DNA of 32,345 bases from Lachnospiraceae bacterium (GTDB lineage Bacteria; Bacillota; Clostridia; Lachnospirales; Lachnospiraceae): NCBI GenBank assembly GCA_015057955.1, contig SVDE01000017.1, forward strand, positions 1 through 32,345. Direction: 5' to 3'. The notes under the pieces are model-generated. The model saw only the letters and a program-made list of their open reading frames with translations. It was not told the DNA's origin and did no database searches. The translations under genes were made by a program, and so were the position numbers. Positions 11,901-20,900 of the stretch are shown one piece after another. Numbering within the stretch: position 1 is the stretch's first letter; every line of letters begins with the position of its first letter.

Positions 11901-14900
11901 AAGAGGTCATTTCTGCCGGAAGGACGTACAGCGTAAGTTCCTTTCCGCCGACAGTGATGGTTTCAGTCTTAAGAAGTGTCTGTTTTGTAACTTCTCCAAG
12001 ATCGTTCTTCTCTACTATATAGATGCCATCAAGCCTGTTGTACATTGCAGTATCAAATGAAGTCTCTGCTACTGCATAGAACTCACCCGGAACAGTCAGT
12101 ACTGTGAATGTTCCGCCTTCATTTGTATAACCTTCAAAGCTCGGATCATCAAGTACCCAGCTGCCATCTACCAGATGATAAACTGCGAACTTAGACTGTT
12201 TGAATGTATCAACCAGATTGCTGGTTGCAGTATGAGCATTCTGGTATTTGATAATTGTCAGATCATCACCTGTCTTATTGGTCATTGACAGGCCTTCTGT
12301 CTCAACATTGTTCTCACGTGAGAGTTCTACTTCAATGTATTTTGTCTTATCCAGCAGGTATTCGGAATCATCCTCCGGATGACCGACAACGGAAGTCGGT
12401 GCCTTGGTCTCATAAATGCGGTACGTGGTCGCATTTGCACTGACCAGAGGAATATTGGCCCTGTAATAACCTGTTCCAGCGCCGCCGCTTAAGATCTCAG
12501 CAACACTCGAATTCGGAACCTTGACCCAGTCTTCCGCTGCACCTTCAACTCCTGCGTTCTTATTGTAACGGACTTCGAACTCCGCGCCTGACAGGAGCTT
12601 CAGATTATCTTCAATATCTACCTTGCTGAATTCTACCTTGCCATACAGCCAGTCGTTCTTGGCTGTAATGGTAAATCCATTAATGCTCTCTACCGGGAAC
12701 AGATACAGTCCGCTCTCGATATCTGTTACTTTTACGCCATCCTTCAGAACTTCGTTCAAAATGAATTTATTCTTGGCTGCGTTAACAGGAGCATTATTTA
12801 CTACTTCTTCCAAATAATAAGTGGTACCGAGAGTGAACTGGGCATTCTTATTCGCATTGGAAGGATCTTTGAATGTAATGCCTTCACCCTGAGTGGTTGT
12901 ATTTGTAATAGTTACTGTACCAACTTTTGTGGTCTTGGCCTTGCTATCATACAGATTCAGGGTAATGGACCATGGAGTTACATTTCCAAGCTCGCCGGCG
13001 AAAACTTCCTTCAGAGCCTTAAGTGTAACCTTCGGTCTGTTTTCTGCCAGGAACGAAAGCTCTGTGCCGTCTGTATTGGCAGGCGGGCATGTTGTTACAG
13101 TTCTGGTTGTTTCTGTACCGCCCTTATAATTCTTCACTTCCACCGAAGAAGGCGTTACTGTAACATTTACAGGGATTCCTCCTGTTACAACTGCAGAGTA
13201 GATCACTGCATTGCCATCTTTATCCGTGAGGATATCATATCCGTCAGGCGCCGCGATCTCATAGAATGCGTAAACACCCGGATACATGCCTGTCAGCGAG
13301 ATTTCACCATTTTCATCCGTTGTAAAATCTGTCTGATAACGGGTCCATTTGCTGTCTGCTGCCTGGAATGCGTCTCTGACTGCATTTGCCGTTGTAAGTC
13401 CCGGAGCAAGTGTCGGAATAGTGACACTTAAGTCTCCGCTCAGTGCGTCAAACCTGCGGTACATGACAACAAACTTTGCACCCGGAAGTTTTTTTCCATT
13501 ATTAAGCTCATCAACCTTTGTCAGCTTAAGATTTGTTGTCTTCGGGTTCTTGATAGTCAGGGATAACTGTCCCGGACCTGTCAGAAGACTGTTTGCAGGG
13601 TTAACTTTATCGATCGTTACGTCTGTGCCGCTCTTTCCGTCTGAAACACCGGTCTTGAACGAATAACCGATATCTTTTCCATCAGCAGATGTAAAGCCCG
13701 TCAGGTCATAAGTACTCTTGAGGTACATTTCAAGATATTCTGATGTATATCCTGCTTTGGACTCTTCCAGCCAATACTTACCGGATGCAATATTCCTGAA
13801 AGTAAGCTTTCCGTTCTCATTTGTATTGAGAATAGAATATCCGCTGCCCTGATGTAATTCGAAACGTACTCCTTCCAGCTTGTTGCCTTCAAAATCTTCT
13901 TTTGTGATTTCAAGGGCAAGTTTGGTCGGGTTATACATGGACAGGTGAACAGCTGCCTTGGTAACTACAAATACACGAGGTCTCGCACTGGTATAAGTCA
14001 TCTCGTAGGTAGTATTGCTGCCAAGACCTTTCTCCCAGATCCGGTAAGTTCCTTCAGGCAATCCCTTCGGGAATCTGAAGAAGCCTTTATTTGTAGTGTT
14101 ATCTGTTGTAAATGTCGCCTGGGTCTCTGTACCATAGTCACCATACTTTCCTTCATTGAAGTTCCAGTATTTCCAGGTACTGCCGTCCTTGCGCTGGATG
14201 ACCATCTGAACACCGCCAAGATCCTGACGGCCGATCGTATTCGGATTAACGCCGTCCAGCTGTTCACCGGTTTTATTCAGACATTCAGAAGTCGGCTGGT
14301 AGCCATACTTGTTAAGGCTTACAGCTGTATTCGTGGTCGGAAGGTTGACGATGCGCAGAGGACTCGGGTTAACAGTATCGCCGATACCGTCACCATTATT
14401 TATCTTCTTTATATTATTTCCACTAGACGCATTTCTTACAAACCAGGAAGTAGCTGACTGGTCCGCTGCAAGAGTTTCAGTCGTATTTTCACCTATGGTA
14501 GTTACCAAATATGCATCATTAAATACCCATGATTCTCCCTGGTGGTTTGATGTAACATCCGCAAATACCAGATACATATCAAGGGATCCGACTGTAGGAC
14601 TGAAGCCATCCGGGCATACTGTCTCAACAACGGTTACCGGAATACGATAATAAGGGAATACATTAGTTCCATCTGTGAACGTACCGGTTTCAACAGTTAT
14701 ATTTTCTACGATAGCCGGTGAATTATAATTCTCATAATCGATCAGATCATATGTACCATCGTCATTTATTCTCAGTCCGAAAGTGCCGCTCTGCGCTATT
14801 GCAAGCGGATTAGCACTATCTGATAATTTAGTATCCAGACCAACAGTCATCGTAGAAATCACTGTTCCGTTGGGCAGGCGAACCTCAAATGTCGCTCCGG

Positions 14901-17900
14901 GCAGAGGCTGGTAATTCTGATTCAGTGCACCGGTCGTTTCGTTGAAGCTATCCTGGAACTTTGAGAGACGAATGCTGGCAATCAGATATAACACTGTACC
15001 CGGACCTGACTCTTGATAGTTCAGGACATCCTCAAAGTTAACTGTATCCATAGTATAAGTCATTGAACGGGCGCCATATGCATCAGGATCATTTACAGTA
15101 ACTGTGAAGACTTCTTCATCCTGTCCATCATGACTCTGCTCACGCCAGAATGAATACTTAAAATACGGATTTGGCTTCATGGAGTTTGGACCAACACTTT
15201 GTTCTACTATCATGTAGACATAACGATCCGTAATATTCTGATCCGCATTAGTAATAAATTCACCAATCTGGCGTACATCATTGACGTAAAGTGTACCTGT
15301 GGTATATACGCCAAGACTCTTCCATGTGGCAGGATCAAATTCCACGCTGGTCTGTCCTTCCGGCATGATATAGCGGTATACCTCAAATACAACGTTATCA
15401 ACTTGAGTAAAGCCGTTTGCCTCTACTCTGGGATCATACGATCCGCTGCCGAACTGATCAGGTGTAAGTATCCTGTTAACCACAGGATCGAGCCATTTTG
15501 TGACATCAAACTGAACCCAGTGATTGGCATTGATCATATCGCCCAGATTATAATTTCTGTTCGTTTGTCCTTCCGTTTCACTGCTGCTCAAAGTGAGCAC
15601 ATTATATTTGCTGATATCACTATTCGGAATGCTGGTTGTAGCAGCACCTGCGGCAGGAAGCTCCTTAAATCCATTATTCCATGGACGCTTTGCAGGATCA
15701 GGCGTTGCAAGCTCGATCAGAGCATAGTCTTTACTTCTCTCAAGCCCTTCAAAATTAACATTACCATTTGCATCCGATGTCTGAGGATTTGTAAGCCCCG
15801 TTTGCTGTACGAGTTTCCAGTTATCCCCATCTTTCTCAAACAAACCGATAGTCGCGCCTGCCAGGTGCTCCTGGGTGTTGGTAAACGGGAACTCCCAGAG
15901 CTTGCGGAACACTTTGGTAGCACTGATATTGATCTTGGAAACGTTGTAAACTGCAAGAGGTTTGTGCTCTGACGTGTTATCAGTTGTTGTTACTTCTCCA
16001 ACAGAGATCGTTGCGGTCTGATCAGCGCTGGATTTGTAATAATTCTTCGCCTGAGCAGTGGTCATTTCCTCCGTAATGGTATATACGATTGCCGTGCCAT
16101 TTGTTGTAGTTACAGGCAGATCTGTAAAAAGTGCTTCACCATTTGCATTTGTAGTGACGTTTTTAGTTGTTCCGTCACTGCCTGTAATGACAATCTTATA
16201 TCCGGCAGTCAGTACGCCATCCTGATATTTCAGAACCTTCAGACTTCCTGTGTTAGGGATGTTCTTAAATGTAAATGTAGAAACATTAACCTTCGTTCCA
16301 TCCTTAGCCATATTCTGAACAGTTCCCTTAATAAAGGTCAGAGTTCTGGAAGGTGTTTCCGTTGTCTGTCCCTGAACATAGTTGGAATCCAGATTATGGT
16401 AATACTGATAATTGTCATTCGGATCCAGATATCCTGCAGGCGTTGTTGTCTCTGCAAAGTAATAATCACCAGGCGCTAGACTTTCATCACTGTTTGATTC
16501 CGGTTTCGTTGTTGTAATGGTAAACGGTGTCACACCGTCTGCCTTCATTACCGGCTTATATTTACCGTCTGTGGTCTTCGTAAATACCTGGAATACAGCG
16601 CCGGCAATTACAGTTGATGCATTTGAACTGCTAACCTTCTTGATATTGACCAGCGGATCCTGATAGTTGTAGATCGTCCTAGTGGTGTTCTTAGCTGTAC
16701 TTCTGTTTGCATAGGACTGACCAGCGAAGTCCAGAGGTATTTTACCGTCGTTACTTACAGAATGGAATTTATATCCTGTCGGTATATCGGTCTCTTCAAA
16801 TGTATATGGTGCTCCATCCTTTGAAAGATAGATCCTTACATAGTACTGATTATCGCTTGTTGACTGGTTTACAATCGAAATGTCTGAAAGCAAGGTCTTA
16901 ACCTTGACGCTTCCGTCATAGATCCAGCCGTAAGCTACGTCTCCGTTCTTATCTTTTACAGTTACAGAAGATCCGCCAATTGAATTGTTGGTATAGTAGT
17001 CTCTCTTCCAGATCTGAACAGGATACAAGTTCTGTACGTTATACAGATCCTTTGTCACTGCAGGAAGTGTAGTCGCTGTATACATATTGGCGTATCCAGA
17101 TGTTGTATATGTTCCGGAAATATTAATATATTTCTCTGATGTTCCGTCACCATCCGGATCAAGCGAGACGACATTTCCTGTCTGCGTCTCGTCCATAATG
17201 AACTGTCCATCATAAACTGCTCCGTTATAATAAACGGATCCTTCTTTTACTACATAAATATATCTGCCATTCGGACCATAAACAGGAAGATTCAGCCAGT
17301 CAGCATAATCATATACGTTGCCGGTGTTGTTACCGATAACATTATCCGGTGTAGCTCCGGTGATTTCTGTCCATCCGGCTATTTTGTTCTGATCATCTAA
17401 ATAATATCTGAACAGCTGTACAGTAGTTGTAAAATCGTTCGATGTTGTCAGAGTACCGGTATTGCTTGCTACATAGAATCTCTTATCAACATGAGCACGA
17501 ACGAACTTACGGTTATACATATCAACCGTTGCCGGATCAGACAGAGGACGTGCGTGACCGTCATCATCTGTCAGCTTAACAGCTTTGGAATATGAGAAAT
17601 CGGTTGCTCCTGTTGCGGGATCATAGTATCCGGCAGGGATAGTTTCTTTATAACGATACCAGTAGGCATTTCCGGACGCGTCAAAAGCAGGCAGATCCTT
17701 TGTGATCTGTCCGTTAGCGTTTGTCTTTGCAGCATCTCCGACATCTTCCCATGCAGTTGATGCGCTGGCCGGATCGCCGGTTGTGCGCTGCAGCTGGAAG
17801 GTTGCAGGGTAATTTGCGTTCGCTTTGTTGGTTATGCTCGCTTCAGCAACACCGACATATTTGGTAAGTATAAGTCTGGAACTTGCGATTTTATTGACAG

Positions 17901-20900
17901 CGGTATAGGTAATGTTTTTTGTAGATTCGCTGATGGTGAACGCATAGTCATCCATGCCGACATAGCCATCAGGTACTTTGGACTCTACCAGTATGTAGTT
18001 TCCATAAGGCAGGCGGCTGAAAGTAAGCGTACCGTCAGAACCTATATAGTCTTCTGCTCTGACCTTATCACCCGTTGTGCCGTCAGCATTCTGTTTGTAA
18101 ACCTCAAATCCTATGGCATCGCCCAGACCAACGCTGGTGATCAGATGTCCTGCGTCATCACGTTTGGTGATCTTAATAGAGCCGACAGTTTCCTCATTCA
18201 AGAATTCTGCGGTCCACTGTTCTTCTGCTGAGAGTGCCTCAGAAGGTTTCTCAACATATACCTTGCCAGCATCAGTTGTACCGACAAACTGTTTCATTGC
18301 ATTCTTCTGATCGTCTGTCAGTTTTTCTTCAACTGTATAAGTTCCGGGAGCAAGATAATAGGTAGTGCCTATCTTTAATCCATCGTAGCTGGTCTGTCCG
18401 GTCATGCCCGGGATCGCGGTATAAACAGGATTAGCTTCTGTGCCTGTATTTTCGTAAACAGTAAATGCTGCTGCAGAACTTATGGTGAATGAAATATCGC
18501 CATACAGATTTTTGTTATATTCTGCTGTATTGCCGTTGTAATTCTTGAACATCTTAGTGATGTCAAGAGATGCGACACCCTTATACGGCAGCGGGCATTC
18601 CTGTGTGTCCTGTCCGGTCTTGGTGCGGGTATCATTTCTGCCGGCAAGTTTTTCTGTTATCTTGGCATTATTTGTTTCTGTCAGTTTATATCCTTCGGTT
18701 TCAGGGAAGTATGCGATCCAGCTGTCTTCCACGTCATACTTCACTGTTACACGGTATTTGGTATATTTGGGTGTTATCTGATTTGGCGTACCATTTGCAT
18801 TCTTGTCGATCAGTTCAGCATAGTTCAGCATCAGATTCTTGTAAGTAACTCCGTTCCTGGTGTATGTTCCGCCAGGGACAGTAGTTGTACTGACGTTTGT
18901 ATCACCATCCCAGATATAAAGAGTATTGCTGTTCTGAATAGTGTACGGATCAGTCAGTTCTGAATCAGTAATATATTTCTGGATCGTGACTTCATCAACA
19001 TTACCAGTCACATATGAGCCATCTTTACTGAAAACTGTCTCGAAGAAGTCCTGAAGGGTCATGCTCTCAAGCCAGTCACGTCCGAAACGGCCATAGCGGT
19101 CTTCCGGAATGAATCCTGTACTTCCGTCTTCCAACAGACCAACTTCCACATCCCAGACAAAAACAGCCTTATCATCCACGATCGAAGCGGTAGTGGCTGT
19201 TCCCTCAAACCTGGCACTCTTCGCCACACCCCACTCATCAGGAGACTGTGTAGTGATCGGGTCAGCTGTTTTTGTGTCTTCATGGGTATATGTCTTAGGT
19301 GTTCCGTTCGGATCATACTGTCCATCAGGGCCAACCTTGATCGGATCGCCGTTTTCATCTATGATAACGAACGAAGAACTGAGTTTGATCATGTCTTCAG
19401 TAAAATTATATGTATTTACCGAATCCTCAGTGCCGTTATTTCCGATATATACGTTCAGGTCGAATTCGTTGCCGTAGTCACCGGTTGAAACATCTTTATC
19501 AGTGAACGTGATAGTATAGACATGAACTTTATCAAGGTCATGGTCATCCAGAGCAACATCTACAAGCGTTCCGTTATCTAATACCTGAGTCTTTACATGG
19601 CTGTAACCCGAGGGGGGATCTCCAAGCAGCAGTCCCTTCGGAAGAGTAATTGTAAATGTATTATTAATATATGATGAGAAATAAAGATGTCTGTCGTTAT
19701 TACCATCCGGCCAGTTGTTCGGAACAGTAAGTTTGTAATGAACATGGAAATCCAGTGTATCTCCTGCACGAAGTACGCCGGTCGATGTCGGATAAAACTC
19801 ATCGATTACGACCTTGGGGTTATAAGTTCCACCCTCACCGAAAAATGCTTCCGCCCTAGCAAGGATATCATTCAGATGAGCCGCCTGCTCATCAGCAGCA
19901 TCCATCAGGAACATCCTGCCGCCAAGAAGCCTGTCGCTCTTAATGACGACTTCTTCTTCCTCAGCAGGAGTCTCTTCGGTTGTCTCTTCTTCTGCGGGAA
20001 TCTCTTCTGGTGTCTCTTCTGGAGCAATTGTCTCTTCCTCTGCTTTCACCTCGGGGTCGGGGTCGGCGTCCTCGCCTTCCTCTTCCTGTCCGTCATCCTT
20101 CTGTTCCGGAGCCTTGGGCTGTGCTTCCTTAACCTTGTCATTGTCAATGTAAAGGATCACAACAAACTTTCCGATGCTGCTTGTCTTTGCAGCTGCGGTG
20201 TATGTGCCCTTTGCTGTGTCGAAGCTGACAGATGCCCTGTCTCCATTAAGAAGAGTCACGTTCTTGTAAGCGTCGAACTCAGCAACGCGGACCTGCCTGA
20301 TCTGCTTATTGTAGACCAGGTCATACATCTCGTTGGCGCCGTCCTTCACTTCAATCTTGACGTTCATCTCAGGTGCGGTCTCTTTTCCATTCTTATCTTT
20401 AATGGATACAGCAAAAGGAAGCAGACCGGCTAAGAGTGCCTTGTATGCTTCGCTTTCCTTGTCGAGTCCGTATTCATCTGCGATCCTGTCAATGGCCGGT
20501 TCATAGAAGCTCTTTATTATGGAAAGTTCTTCCTCAGCCGACTTTGACTGGTTCATGCTGTTAAGGGTCTCTACCTTGAGGGTGCTGCTCTCGGGGATCT
20601 CAGCACCATCCTTGCGGCTGACAGTTATCTTGACTGATCCGCCGTCCCAGATGAGTTCCTTAACGGTCTTTTCCTTTGTTTCCGCAGGGGCTGTGGTGGT
20701 CTCTGTAGGAGCCGCCGTCGTGGTCTCCTCTGTAGGAGCCGCCGTTGTGGTCTCCTCTGTTACCGGAGCCTCTGTGGTCTCCTCAGGAGTCGGCTCTTCT
20801 GCCGGAGCCTCTGTGGTCACCTCGGGAGTGGGCTCTTCAGTAGGAGTTTCCACTGTTGTGGTCTCCTCTGTCGGAGCTTCCGTTTCCACCACGGTAGTGA

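Noticed and set aside
19687..20433. 248-residue frame antisense to the start of the giant gene, with hydrophobic and Cys-rich stretches
   Set aside because: It overlaps a clear coding frame, has no ribosome site, and its composition mirrors the Glu/Thr-rich complement. Other long antisense frames in 3-21 kb were rejected likewise.
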